Both the position numbers and the translations under genes were made by a program. A stretch of DNA of 64,000 bases from Mastigias papua. Its lineage: Eukaryota; Cnidaria; Scyphozoa; Rhizostomeae; Mastigiidae. Below, in pieces: positions 1 to 18,612 of the stretch. How positions within the stretch are numbered: the stretch's first letter is position 1; the number at the start of each line of letters is the position of its first letter. The DNA lies in NCBI GenBank assembly GCA_964019165.1, contig OZ025281.1, forward strand, positions 5,985,799 through 6,049,798, in the 5' to 3' direction. Under the pieces are notes generated by a model. It did no database searches, was not told where the DNA came from, and saw only the letters and a program-made list of their open reading frames with translations.

Positions 1-564
1 GCGCAAATTTATAGCTTGCTTCGGTTGTTCTAAAACTGGTGATAGACTGTTTTGCCTTTCCCTTTAAAGGATCTCTTAAATATTCAAATATATCTCTATC
101 TGACAGCTGTGGATTATTATGTACGACTCCTTCGAATAAATTCCAGAATTCCATCCAATTTTTCGGACCTCCGTCAAATCGCCGTAATTTTAGCCTTCTT
201 AGTTTTGGCTTGATAGTATCGACAGTTGACGCTGAGGTTGGAGTGGCCATTGCTCCTAAACTTTTGGCGTCAGTGCTTTATCTAGTTTCAACAATGTTTT
301 GTGATATTTTTCATGTATCTTTCTTTTTTCCGTTATCTCTGCTAAAGTGTTTATATCTCATTCTTTTTCACACAACAGCCTTTCTATCTCACTATCAAGC
401 TTTTTAGTTGTAGTGAAGGTTTCAAAAAGTTGTATTCATGTCATCTCTAATTTTCTTCGAGGTAAACTTGCCTTTATCTCAATCAGCTCCGCCACTTTCT
501 TTGCAATGTCTTCTGTGGCCTTCCGATAAGCGTGCCTGGGTTTCGATCCCTTTTCTACATTCAT
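1..564 (-). pseudogene. BEL/Pao retrotransposon Gag, N-terminal part, decayed
   Basis: Reverse-strand translation from an ATG at 564 gives a charged helical start. It is broken by a stop near residue 44 and by frame changes, and then re-opens at an ATG at 250. From there it carries the block typical of BEL/Pao Gag (DUF1759-like): LRRFDGGPKNWMEFWNLFE, then VHNNPQLSD, then a KGKAKQSI segment. It runs off the left edge of the window. In LTR elements Gag assembles the particle that packages the RNA. A primer-binding-site-like TGGTGCTGTGATCC lies just upstream on the same strand, so the 5' LTR should be to the right (about 594-1000). Family assignment rests on recognition of the Gag motif alone; no pol is present in the window. 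Confidence 0.7.
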
Positions 565-576
565 CTTGCCACATAT

Positions 577-593
577 CCCGGATCACAGCACCA
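577..593 (-). other. Putative primer-binding site of the BEL/Pao element
   Basis: The reverse strand reads TGGTGCTGTGATCCGGG, 13 bp upstream of the Gag ATG. It begins with TGG, as expected for the complement of a tRNA CCA end. It would mark the LTR/internal boundary at about 594. The donor tRNA was not identified. Confidence 0.5.
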
Positions 594-1010
594 AATTTAT
601 TGAATTTGTATGTGAAAGTGCTCACTATATTCACTCTCTCCCTAGTTCCAAGACATTTGGCAATTTTGTAGAATATACAAGATTACCTCAAACTCAAATT
701 TAGCATGTGTCAATTGCAACTGCCTATTCAGAAAAGTAACGCAGCTAAAACAAAACAAGCAGCTAGGCAAAAATACAAAAAGACAAAATCTTACACAACT
801 CATACTCAACCACCTCTTTCTTCAATAACAGAATCTCTTTTCATTCGCTGCTAACAATTCCTGTCTATCTTTTGTTCAGTTCTATCCTATCTATGCGTTC
901 TCCTCTTTTCCCCTCTCTTTTCACACTTCCGTCACTCCCTCACACTTCATAACTACCGCTCTAACTCAACCGTATATTTGCAAGGTTAAATAGTTCATTG
1001 TTCCAGCACA
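594..1010. other. Stretch without a gene; probable LTR of the BEL/Pao element
   Basis: No coding signal is visible here. The position directly outside the primer-binding site makes it a candidate 5' LTR. There is no second copy in the window to define its ends, and no clear TG/CA boundary was fixed on the right side. Confidence 0.35.
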
Positions 1011-2263
<1,253 letters not shown>

Positions 2264-2337
2264 TCAAATAGCTCCAATCATAAAGACATTTTTAAAGACA
2301 TAAATAGACCCTCAAGAAAAAATTCCAACTTTTAAAA

Positions 2338-2361
2338 CGTTTCGGCACAAGCCTTCATCAG
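2338..2361 (-). ncRNA. Hammerhead-like core at the end of PLE-1
   Basis: The reverse strand reads CTGATGA, then GGC-TTGT-GCC as a short stem II, then GAAAC, followed by a GTT cleavage-type triplet. I could not see a convincing stem I, so activity is uncertain. The same core recurs at 13888 (GAAAT variant) and 43192. Confidence 0.5.
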
Positions 2362-2806
2362 TTATAACATTCCAGGTACATACAGCGCATATATAACGAT
2401 AAAAACAAAGGAACAATATCTAATTAACTTACGACAATAGAACACTTAACACAATGAAACTGGACTTACAATGGATAGCATTTGAAATTGAATGGAAGGG
2501 AAATTATATTTAACATAAGAGAAAAGGGTGTTGGAGAAGCTGATACCTACCGTCCCAGCGGGGTATAGAGAAAACCATGCGAGAACAAAGTGGGTGTGAA
2601 GTAACATAAAATGAAAAGGAAACCCAATATGACCTAGAAAGGACGATATTGAGAGGAGAGAGATATCGTAAGAAAAGGTGCGACCTAAATAATTTAATAG
2701 ACAAGCATAACTGAATAAAAGTAGAAACCATAACATAAAATTAAAAGAGCAGGATAAATAGTGAATACATATAGAATAAACCAGCCAACTCAAATAAATA
2801 ATAATC

Positions 2807-6059
<3,253 letters not shown>

Positions 6060-6260
6060 AATTATATAAAAAGAATCAAGTACAAGTATACTTTTCTGTA
6101 AGTAGACATTTTGATTTATTATCTTCATCAGTACTAACATTACATTGATACGGGGCCTACTTAAATTCCGTATATAATAATCGGGTAATGATAGGTGTTT
6201 CCCAAGTGAAGCCTGCTTATGAACAATAGACCCTTTCACATCCCAAAGTCGCATGGACTA
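6060..6260 (-). repeat. Diverged PLE terminal-repeat fragment
   Basis: The segment from CTTCATCAGTACTAACATTAC onward resembles the inverted terminal repeat of PLE-4 (compare 14069-14165): the same TCATCAGTACTAA, a GGGCCTACTTAAATT block and a similar order. It is a solo, decayed end next to a TA tract. Confidence 0.55.
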
Positions 6261-8879
6261 TGAATTTGAAAGCGATGCTAACGATGATGTCCTCAACCTT
6301 CGTGCAGTATGTTGGTGTGTTGTGATGTAGTATTTTACTTCTTCCCAAGTCTTAACCAATGGATTAGTTCAATAAGTTTCTTCAAGACGGAAAATATGTT
6401 ATTTTTTAGATGATTTACTGTGTTTGACAGTCACTTAGCACGAAATAATCTTAGTTTCACTGTGTACTAGTAACAAGGCTGATCTCGTTCGTTATATATT
6501 TGAGGGGAAAGCAGTGAACTTAATCATCTAAAAATAGTGTAAGGAGGCCTTTTGATACAATTATTACAACACACATTATTTACAGTGTGGGTATTTGTCT
6601 TCGAGTTCCAATTTGTGAGATTTTGCACCATCCACTTGATTGTGAAATTGAAATGACAATTAACAAATTGATATTGCACAATTTTGAATGACATGATCCT
6701 AAAGTACGTCTGTTGCTAAAATGCTAAACTCAAAGTTTGTTATAACATTTTCAAAAGGCGTAATTTGTGTTGCTAAAGGTAGCAACCATACTTTTTCGAT
6801 AAATGCATGATAAGAATCTTGTATTGAATATTCATCAGACATTGAAAGTGCAAATGATATTGATATCGATATAATCTTGCTATTGATCCTTCTGGGAATG
6901 CGATCACTGGTGCATGCACCTGTTTTACAGGCTTTGTTTTAGGCGTGTGTGGAAAGTATAATTATATTGGTGGTATTTTGTTTATTGGAAGATATGGAGG
7001 AATTAGTTAGGATGCTCCCTCATCCTCAAAAGTTGTGTCATATTTTCAACCAACGAGGTTTTTCTATTAAAATTCAGCTTTGATAAATAAAGGTGATAAA
7101 AGATATAACACAGATTCAACCTTCATCAAGTTCTATGACTTAGGAAGAACCAAACCTTGGCCATCATCAAAAGAAGGATAAGTTTTTACATGATTATTGG
7201 TGTAAACACAGGTTATGCAAGGGAGTACCTTCTCCAATGTAATCTACCTGCTGTCAACATAGCACAGTTCATACATATCCTGTCTAGTATTCTTTCCTGA
7301 CCTTTCCGCAATGTTTTGTTGAAAATGAATGTGTTTTTCCTGACTACTTATTATAAATACATAATATTTTCCCTGACCAACCTGTGTTGCAAATGATGTG
7401 ACTGACCTATTTTTTAAAACTAAGTGATTGACTGCATTTTTTCAATTTGGGTAAGAAAAGGAGACTCTCTGGTCAACTACTTTCTCAAATAAGAACAGAA
7501 ATTACCTTATACTGTACAATGCGTAGAGTTGTCTGTTGGGCACAAAAAAATTTATTTGCATGGATGATAAAATTCTTGACTTTTTCCTGATTTTATTAAG
7601 GTTTCAATAAAATTTCCTGAATTTTCGTGACAGCCCTTAAAAGACGGGCTTTCCTGATTTTTCTTTACCATATGAACCCTGCATAGTGGAAGCTTCTTCA
7701 ATACTTAGCTCAATGTTTCATGAATTCTTCATTTTTGCAACATCTTTTGAGAATAGAAGCCAATATGTATCCTAGCTCAAATATGTATATCATAAGTCTA
7801 TGATTTTTAGAGCTTAAATAAATAATCTATTTAAAGTGTAGAATTAATAATATACAGAGAAGATTCATTGCATATCATTTGTGCCTATTGCACAATTCAC
7901 AGACAAGCTTGGGGCTAGAGAAAAATACCACCCATATTCTTAGCAGAACTCTTCTTTCTTTTGGTTGTAGGAAATCCATTTTACATAGTGGATAGACTTC
8001 TAAGGGCAGAAAAACCATGCATTATATTTCAAACACAATGCTCAACAGCTGTGACCAGACTAAAAGGCAGTTGGTGTTATTTTATGATTTCAGGGGAAAA
8101 CCGCAATTCATTGTTAAGAATCTGTTTTGTCTCTCTGTGAAAGCTCTCTTGCTTTAGTACTAAATAAAATAGATCGATTGCTTTAACAGTTGCATTTGCA
8201 TATAACTTAGGGCCAAAAAGCTATACAATAACAAGTTAAGGATTAAAACAGTAAATAAAAACAGACTGTCAATACTTGGTTTGGAATTGGATGTAAAGTA
8301 TGCAGAAAAATATACTGGACATTTGAGAATTAACATCTGCCTATGATATTCTTTATTGCAACCAATGAACCTTTCCACAGACAGTGACATAACGTCTTCA
8401 GACTCAGAATGACTATTCTTGGATTTATGATTTATTATTGGACTAAATTTAGTTTTTGATATAGTATTGCATGTTGTTCCAATATATTTAGTTTTAATTT
8501 TGCATACCCCATAATAATATTACAGTTTTCCTATGTACCGCTTAATAAACATTGGATTTATTTTTATAACCACCCATTATGTCCTCCACCCCCCTGGTAG
8601 ATACTTTATAACAGCTCCCTAAAGGGCGTGCGCTTACTGCTAAACACATGCTCAAACTTTTCGCGTTTGTCTCCATCATTGCTAGCCAGCTCCCCCCCTC
8701 AACGAGCAGAATTCCTTTATAGACGGCCCCTTGACTGTTTCTCTAATTGGAGTTAATAAGTTTCTTCCTGAATTCCATAACTTCCAGTTATTCCACAATG
8801 CACTTGCTTTCTGAAAACTTTTCAGCTGAATGATTTTGTAGCTGTGTATTTATGTTGCCATAATTACTTTTCCTTTAAG
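6261..8879. other. Intronic stretch without recognisable gene
   Basis: AT-rich sequence with no ORF of note, no TA tract and no repeat family that recurs elsewhere in the window. It is the least repeat-rich part of the window and lies directly upstream of the first LamG exon, so it is probably ordinary intron of the host gene. Confidence 0.6.
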
Positions 8880-9019
8880 GATTGTTTTTATCCATCAAGA
8901 GAGGACAGCTTAGTGCAAGGTCTTCTACTAATGAATCAGTTACAACAACCTCTCCAGTTTTCAAATATGGTACATGGAATCATGTGGCTCTTACTTATAA
9001 TCACTCAACAAAACAACTG
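8880..9019 (+). CDS. Host gene exon: N-terminal half of a LamG/concanavalin-like domain
   Basis: A 140-nt exon. The acceptor is a pyrimidine-rich TTACTTTTCCTTTAAG ending at 8879 and the donor is CTG|GTATGA at 9020. The open frame (2 nt plus 46 codons) spells GQLSARSS and then VFKYGTWNHVALTYN, the classic core of a LamG-like jelly-roll domain. It ends in phase 0 with KQL. Such domains occur in large secreted or adhesion-type receptors. The natural continuation (YVDGxxxAxFTS) appears at 59189, also phase 0. The exon is too short to be found by ORF length. It shows no stops and lies outside the mobile elements. Confidence 0.8.
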
Positions 9020-9205
9020 GTATGATATTCCTTACATACAACTCATGATTTGAAATTCATATTCTGTCAAATTTTGATGCATCATTGATGGCAGAGACCA
9101 AAATTGCTTTTATACACCTAGGCATCCTTGGTTTCAGCATATGACTTAAGAAAGTAATTAGCATCTCTGATGTATGTATCTGTGTGCGTGTATATATACA
9201 CATAA

Positions 9206-9472
<267 letters not shown>

Positions 9473-9508
9473 CAGATAGTACACGAAGAAAATCGACAAT
9501 CTTTTTAA

Positions 9509-9558
9509 ATTTCCAAGACATGTTTCGGCTTGTTACTCAAACCATCATCAGTTGAAAT
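9509..9558 (-). ncRNA. Type-I hammerhead ribozyme motif, left end of PLE-2
   Basis: Reverse-strand copy of the motif described at 10743-10792: stem I ATTTCAA/TTGGAAAT, core CTGATGA, stem II GGTTTG/CAAGCC, then GAAAC-AT-GTC. Confidence 0.75.
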
Positions 9559-9815
9559 GACTAAGTTAACGTTACAACAAATAAGAACTATACACTATCA
9601 ATCGAATATATTAATCGAACAGAGGAATGAAAGAAAAAAAAAATGACTCTTTCAGAACAGAGGAATGAACAGAGGAATGAAACGTGGCAACTTACCTTCT
9701 CTAATAATGGTGGGATCGCTATCAAGCTCTTTAAATTTATGCTTATCATTTATTATGTTAAGAATACATATTATTTGATTTTCTTAACTCTCAACATCCC
9801 AATATAAAGTTCACC

Positions 9816-10631
9816 ATGGAGAAAGAAAGTAATAAGATGTTGGCTTTTCTTGATGTTTGTATCAGTAATAAGGATCCTTGTAATCTTTTAACGTCAGTCT
9901 ATCGTAAAAACACTTTTACTGGACTTCTTACTAATTTCTATAGCTTTACCTCTTATTCTTATAAAATTGGTCTTATCCGCACCTTAGTTGACAGAGCTTA
10001 CAAAATTAATAACACTCTTGCTAAATTCAATGATGATGTTAAAAAACTCTTCGATATATTCAAAAAGAATCAATACCCTGAAGGCTTAATAAGTAGAGTA
10101 GTCCATTCTTATCTTGATAATGTTCATACTTCTAATAATTCTAAATCAGCTACTGATACTTCTACCATTTATTTTAAGTTGCCATTCCTTAAGCTTTCTA
10201 ATTTTACCCAGCGTAAGGTACGTATGCTTGCTAAAAAGTATTGCAATAATCTTAATATTAAATTAGCTTTTTCTTCTTTTAAAATTAAAAACTTGCTTGC
10301 AGTTAAGGATCGTGTGAACAAATCGCTTCGCTCGTGTATAGTATATAAATTTACTTGTGCGGGATGTAATTCCGTTTATATTGGCGAAACATCTCGTCAT
10401 TTATCTACACGAGTGCGTGAGCATTTGTTCACCGATAAGAATTCGCATATTTTTAAGCATTTAAAGACTTCAATTCCTTGTAAAAATCTTTGCAGTGAAA
10501 ATTGCTTCAAGGTACTAGATTCAGCAAGCAATTATCATAACTTAAAAATTAAGGAAGCACTCCACATCATGTGGGAAAGGCCTAACTTAAATAAACAACT
10601 GCAACATTATAGTATTTCATTGAGCTTTTAG
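9816..10631 (+). CDS. Penelope-like protein, C-terminal part (RT thumb plus GIY-YIG)
   Basis: 271 residues starting MEKESNKMLAFLDV, which corresponds to the SFLDVxV box just after the RT catalytic DD. The sequence continues with SVYRKNTFTG, the PLE linker, and a GIY-YIG domain (IVYKFTCAGC, SVYIGETSRHLSTRVREH). The catalytic RT palm is absent, so the copy cannot reverse-transcribe. The frame is open to a natural stop. It belongs to a PLE lineage different from PLE-1 (CxxC next to the GIY motif, no cysteine-rich RGC linker). The ATG is probably internal to the original protein. Confidence 0.75.
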   Translation: MEKESNKMLAFLDVCISNKDPCNLLTSVYRKNTFTGLLTNFYSFTSYSYKIGLIRTLVDRAYKINNTLAKFNDDVKKLFDIFKKNQYPEGLISRVVHSYLDNVHTSNNSKSATDTSTIYFKLPFLKLSNFTQRKVRMLAKKYCNNLNIKLAFSSFKIKNLLAVKDRVNKSLRSCIVYKFTCAGCNSVYIGETSRHLSTRVREHLFTDKNSHIFKHLKTSIPCKNLCSENCFKVLDSASNYHNLKIKEALHIMWERPNLNKQLQHYSISLSF

Positions 10632-10742
10632 CTTTCGTTGTTTAACCGCCACATTCTTTTTTCGTTTCTTTCATTCCTCTGTTCGATTAATATATTCGAT
10701 TGATAGTGTATAGTTCTTATTTGTTGTAACGTTAACTTAGTC

Positions 10743-10792
10743 ATTTCAACTGATGATGGTTTGAGTAACAAGCCGAAACATGTCTTGGAAAT
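10743..10792 (+). ncRNA. Type-I hammerhead ribozyme motif, right end of PLE-2
   Basis: All elements of a minimal hammerhead can be read. Stem I pairs ATTTCAA (10743-10749) with TTGGAAAT (10785-10792), with one bulged G. The core CTGATGA is at 10750-10756. Stem II pairs GGTTTG with CAAGCC across AGTAA. Then GAAAC-AT-GTC follows, with predicted cleavage after 10784. A very short stem III is known from PLE and retrozyme hammerheads. Confidence 0.8.
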
Positions 10793-10853
10793 TTAAAAAG
10801 ATTGTCGATTTTCTTCGTGTACTATCTGATTTTATAATATTGAGAAATTTTGG

Positions 10854-11345
<492 letters not shown>

Positions 11346-11353
11346 ATATACAT

Positions 11354-11488
<135 letters not shown>

Positions 11489-11551
11489 CGAGGTCTGAAG
11501 GACATTTACAATGAAGATGGTAGGAACATAGGCAATTTTTCTTGCGGGAAC

Positions 11552-13452
11552 GTGGTGAATCTGTCTCGGAGAGCTCTTTCAGAGGAGGAAATCAGTCTCT
11601 TTTCTAGGGGCTTGAAGTTTTCACCTGTTTCTAGAGAGATCGACCTAGCAAGATTGAGGCAGGATATTGTGGACTTCAAGCGAAGAATGAGGCTTCGATG
11701 GTTTTTTAGGGACAAAGAGACTAATAGTGGGCAAAATGTTAATAAATTTAGGCTTAAATCTGCGTGGAATCCTCCAAAAGGTGATTCCTTACTTGATTCT
11801 TATCTGTCTATTTTGGAGAGCAGGGTGCTGTCCATTTCACCGGAAGGTAAGTCTTACCCCAACCTTTCCTCTTCTGAGCTTTCTGCACTTAGAATTCTGC
11901 GATCTGATCCCAGTTTAGTTATAAAGAAGGCCGATAAGGGCTCTGCTGTTGTTGTATGGGACAGGGACGATTATGTTACAGAAGCTGCCCGACAATTAAA
12001 TGATAGGCTAGTTTACGAGGAAATCGAGGTGGAGCCTATTGTAGAATTGGCTTTCTCTGCACTGTTGATGTAGTAGGGCTTTATCCAAGTATACCCCATG
12101 GGGAGGGTCTTGGGGCTACGAGGGAAGCATTAGATGGGAGAGTTAATTCAACCGTGGTTACTGACACGCTAGTTGGGTTGGTATCCCTCGTCCTTAATAA
12201 CAACTATTTTGAATTTAACGGTAAGATATATAGGCAGAAGCAAGGTACAGCAATAGGCACGAAGTTCGCTCCGACCTATGCTAATCTCTTTATGAGTGGG
12301 TTGGAAGAGAGGTTGTTGGAGGCTTCAGTGAACAAACCACTGGTCTGGATGAGATTCATCGATGATGTTTTCTTTATTTGGACCCATGGGGAGGAGAACC
12401 TGAAGCTTTTCATCAACTATCTCAACAGTAGCCATGACACCATTAAATTTACTAGCGAGTATTCCCTGGAAACTATTAGTTTTTTAGATGTCCAGGTCAT
12501 TATGGGTGAGGGGAGAGTCCTGACAACTGATTTGTTTTGCAAGCCAACTGATAAACATCAGTTCTTGCATAGGAAATCTTGTCATCCATGGCATACTAAA
12601 AAGGCGATCCCCTATAGTCAAGCCCTTAGGTACCGTAGGATATGTTCGGAGGATCGTCAGTTTCAGAGTAGGTTAGGTGAGTTGGCTGGATGGTTAAATG
12701 ATAGGGGCTATGAAGAGTCACTGGTTAATGAACAGATAGATAGGGTACGTAGGTTGGATAGGGGGACTCTTCTAGCTACGACAGGCAGGGAACCCAACCC
12801 GGGGAGGGATGATAGAATTCCATTGGTTATTACATACCATCCAGCGCTCAACAGTGTGGGGAAAACATTAAGGGATCTCCACCCTATGCTTTCCAATTCG
12901 GAAGAGCATAGGTTGGTTTTTCCTGAACCTCCGGTCACTGCATTTAGACGATGTAAGAACCTGAAGGATATATTAGTTAGGGCTAGACTTACTAACAACA
13001 ACTGTGATACAAGGGGTTGTGCTCGTTGTGAAAAGTCCAGATGTCAAGTGTGTAAATCTATGTCTGATAGTGATAGTTTCCAGTCCCACGTAACTAAGAA
13101 GGAGTATAAGAGTAATTTTTCGTTTAACTGTGATTCGTCGAATGTTGTGTATTTGTTTGATTGTGTTGTGTGAGGTTTCCAGTGTGTGGGTAGTACTAGT
13201 ACGCCTTTTAGGCTTAGGTTTAATAATTATAAGGCATGTTATCGTAGGTTTAGTTCAGGGTCTTCAGTTCCCCAGATGGACTTCTTTAGGCATTTTTCTG
13301 AGGAGGGACATCATGGGTTTCTGGAAGACATTCGTGTTACTATAATTGATAAGCTTGTTGGGGGGGGGGGATAGGATACGTGAGAGTTTCTGGCAACATA
13401 AGCTAGACACTTTCACACCCAAGGGCCTTAATGTTAGGGAAGTAGACACATA
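11552..13452 (+). pseudogene. PLE-3: Penelope-like RT/GIY-YIG gene with internal deletion
   Basis: Same subfamily as PLE-1, opposite orientation. The N-terminal part is open (11552-12073) and ends where VEPIVEL is fused, out of frame, to the DNA encoding the catalytic-Asp region. Comparison with PLE-1 shows that RT motifs between those points are deleted. The frame re-opens at 12154-13173 (FIDDVFFIW intact) and stops at a TGA where PLE-1 has Cys, inside GIY-YIG. A ten-G run at about 13361 shifts the frame again. It keeps the N-terminus ([18 protein letters not shown]) that PLE-1 has lost. Clearly non-functional. Confidence 0.85.
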
Positions 13453-13939
13453 GTATTATTATTTATTTCAGTTTATTGGTTTGTTTTTATCTACATACTC
13501 TCCGTCTTTCTCTCTCTACTATGTACTTTGTTTTTAGTCCAGTTATTTAGGTTGTTCTAAATTTTATTTATCCAGTCTTTCTTCGTATTAGCTTTCTTTG
13601 CTCTCTATAAAATCTATTTTAGTTTGTGTTTTGCTTTCTTTCTATTGCATTCCTCACTTACCTTTGTTTTGCACGGTATTCTCCTAACTCCGGTGGGAGG
13701 GACAACATCATCCTCTTTAACACCCCTATCTTCTGTGATAACTCTCATTTCCCCTCTTTTCAATTTTAGGTGTTATTCATTGTAGTCCTGTTGTATTGTG
13801 TAGAGTACGGTTTTGTTTTAACATAAGCATATATTGTTCCTTTGCATTATGGTTATAAATGCACAAAATGTGGCTGGCATGATATTACTGATGAAGGCTT
13901 GTGCCGAAATGTTTTAAGAGTTGGAATTTTTTGTTGAGG

Positions 13940-13974
<35 letters not shown>

Positions 13975-13975
13975 A
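13453..13975 (+). other. 3' untranslated part of PLE-3 with a hammerhead-like core
   Basis: No coding. Pyrimidine-rich sequence leads to CTGATGA / GGC-TTGT-GCC / GAAAT at 13888-13911 and then to GAGGGTCTATATA and a short TA tract at 13942-13971. The terminal part matches the end of PLE-1 (2262-2365) in reverse. Confidence 0.65.
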
Positions 13976-14018
13976 ACTAAACCTAAGCCGCATCCACAAC
14001 GTATATAAATTACATAAA

Positions 14019-16415
<2,397 letters not shown>

Positions 16416-16639
16416 GTTAAATCTGAATTGTTAAATCAGTTGTTAAATCTAAATTGAAATCTTTAAAACACATATATGTATATGCATTCGATAAAAGAAC
16501 GAAAAACCTTTATGAAGAAAAAAAACACGACGGGGGAGTTAGAGACTTAATGAGATATCAAAGTGCTGAACCTGTTTATTTAAAATGGGCTTCTCCTATG
16601 AAATGTGCAAATCCTCTTTGATTTCAAGCTGATGATAGG

Positions 16640-17460
16640 TTCTTGCTGTATCTATATTCGTGAACATGAAAAACGGAAAAACGGTTTGGTCCCCAACGAT
16701 TTCATCAGTAAAAGGGTGTGGTCCCGAAAAATGCCAAGTTTATCTAAAATTGCCCTGGATTGGACATGTTTCATCAAACTTTGAAAACCAAATTTATAAG
16801 GCCATTATATCTTGTTTCTATGCTGTGAAGCCCAGTGCGGTTTACAACACTAGGGTCATGCTACCATCTGCTAAAACGATAGCATTCCTACCACCCAGAA
16901 AAGTTGTGTAGTTTACGAATTTTCGTGCCGGTGTGAAGCTCGGTACGTAGGGCGCACTACGCAGAGGCTAGCAGACAGAATAAAACAACGTGTACCCACG
17001 AGCATCAGGACGAATAACGCTATAACAAGAGAACAGCCACCTCGTATGTGTAAAAACTCTAATTCTAAAATGAAAAGTGATTCGGCCTTAGGACAACATC
17101 TTATTGTAAATCCAGAATGCGCCAAAGCACATACACACGATAATTTTCGGATCAGTGGGCAAGCAAGATCATCCTTTCATTTAGGTGTTTTGGAATCAGT
17201 TTACATTAAGACTCAAAACCCAGTCTTGTGTAAACAAAAAGAATTCGATTTTTCACTTGGACTCTTCAAGTAGACAATGGTGAATAGGTACTAATTGGCC
17301 AAACATAGAGCCAAATAGACGCATTATTCATCATATCACGTGCACCCGCATCTGGTTATATATTTTGGTTCACCTTTCGGTCGTTATCCGAAAGCTTTCA
17401 GTATGCTAAAAGAATGTTCCCGTTTTTTCGTGCTATAGTGAAGTTCTGTAGTACCAACAA
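16640..17460 (+). pseudogene. PLE-5: decayed 3' half of a Penelope-like element (PLE-6 family)
   Basis: The frame 16660-16911 reads CQVYLKLPWIGHVSSNFENQ and AVKPSAVYNTRVMLPSAK, matching residues of the near-intact PLE-6 protein. The following GIY-YIG region (16912-17130) is shifted and broken. The downstream part (17140-17460) matches the PLE-6 inverted repeat, including GGGCAAGCAAGATC, TTCACCATTG-type and CACGTGCACCCGCATC segments. It ends 30 bp before the Polinton target site. Confidence 0.75.
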
Positions 17461-17461
17461 A

Positions 17462-17489
17462 ATTTTGATATAAATATATTTTTAGCACC
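17462..17489. repeat. Left stump of the interrupted tRNA-derived repeat (SINE-like)
   Basis: TTTTTAGCACC just before the Polinton matches the TTTTTAGCACCTTATGG stretch of the SINE-like unit at 58830. The rest of that unit resumes at 35339. The last six bases (AGCACC) are the target duplication. Confidence 0.65.
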
Positions 17490-17883
17490 ACTACGATAGC
17501 GATAATAGCAGTTTTTCACTATCATTTTCTCGACAGTGAAATTCAAATAATTTGTCATCTAATAATTGCGTTTTGACCCCCCTCTCTGGCACAAAGTGTC
17601 AATAACCACATAATAATCCCAAACAATCATTTTCATAATATGGATTTTGCATAGGTACCCCCATAAAAGCACAATAACACGAAAAAAAGACGGTAATTCC
17701 ATATTAATAATAAATATCAAAGAGCTTTTCGACAAATAGCTTCCATCCGTATAGAATAAATAAATAGATTCACAAAACAAAGCGTGTCTGAATAAGCGGA
17801 AATACCTTTTCTTCCTAGCACAATTAACACAACAAAAGGCATTACATTTTCATTTAGACAGGTTTGAAACTTGTCTGAATAAG
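17490..17883 (+). repeat. Polinton left terminal inverted repeat
   Basis: Matches the reverse complement of 34906-35338 almost base for base from the tip to about 17805. After a gap, where the right copy has about 40 bp more, it matches again through AAGGCATTACAT and CATTTAGACAGGT. Short direct subrepeats of GTCTGAATAAG-GGAAATACCTTTT lie at the inner edge. Confidence 0.93.
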
Positions 17884-18073
17884 GGGAAATACCTTTTTCA
17901 TCCAAACACAATGAACACACATTCTATAAATTTTTGGAGTAAACTTTAGTTAAATAGACAAAAATATGTTATATTCTTGGCTAAAATTAGCGATATACAC
18001 AATTAATTGTGAGATATAAAGCCTCCTGGCATTAATGTTATAAATTAAATTATCTTTATATATAATATAGTAT

Positions 18074-18611
18074 ATGCATTGTGATAATGAGTTTCATGAA
18101 TATCTAAGTGAAAAACACATCATTTGTTCAATTTTGCAATCAAAAACTAGGAGAGCAAATAGAAAATAACAATACTTGTTGTAACAACCAAGATATTATA
18201 AATGATAATGGAAATGTTTGTAAGAATTGTGGTTTATTTTATGGATATAATCATGCTACTGAATACCTTGATTTTCATCTAGCTAAATATAAGATAAATA
18301 AAAAATCAATATACCACCGTAAATATCATATATATAACAAAATTAATGCTATATATAATATATCATCCAACGATAGAGAAAAATTTATACAAATCTTTAA
18401 TGAGATTGATAAAATACTATCACAATTAAATCAAAATAGAAAAAGAATGATAAATATTAACTTTATATTCAAAAAGATATTTAATATGTTGAAAATAGAT
18501 GTTGATATTAAAATTTCAAAATCTAATAAAACATTACAAAAGTATGATTTATATTGGAAAAAAATACAATTATTAATAGGAGATAAAATCCAGTTAATAA
18601 TAAACAAATAA
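18074..18611 (+). pseudogene. VLTF3-like late transcription factor with TFIIB-type zinc ribbon, N-terminal frameshift
   Basis: The main frame (18108-18611, about 167 residues) has a zinc ribbon CC-(11)-NVCKNCGLFYG. Later come the segments LNQNRKRMININFIFKKIF and ISKSNKTLQKYDLYWKKI. This combination resembles the poxvirus/NCLDV late transcription factor VLTF3 family (Pox_VLTF3), which helps switch on late promoters. The main frame has no ATG (a TAA precedes its first codon). A TATATG start in another frame at 18074 opens a peptide that runs into the same region, so a one-base shift around 18120-18140 is likely. The gene stands alone beside the left repeat and converges on the next gene, separated by 1 bp. 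Recognition is by motif only. Confidence 0.65.
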
Positions 18612-18612
18612 T

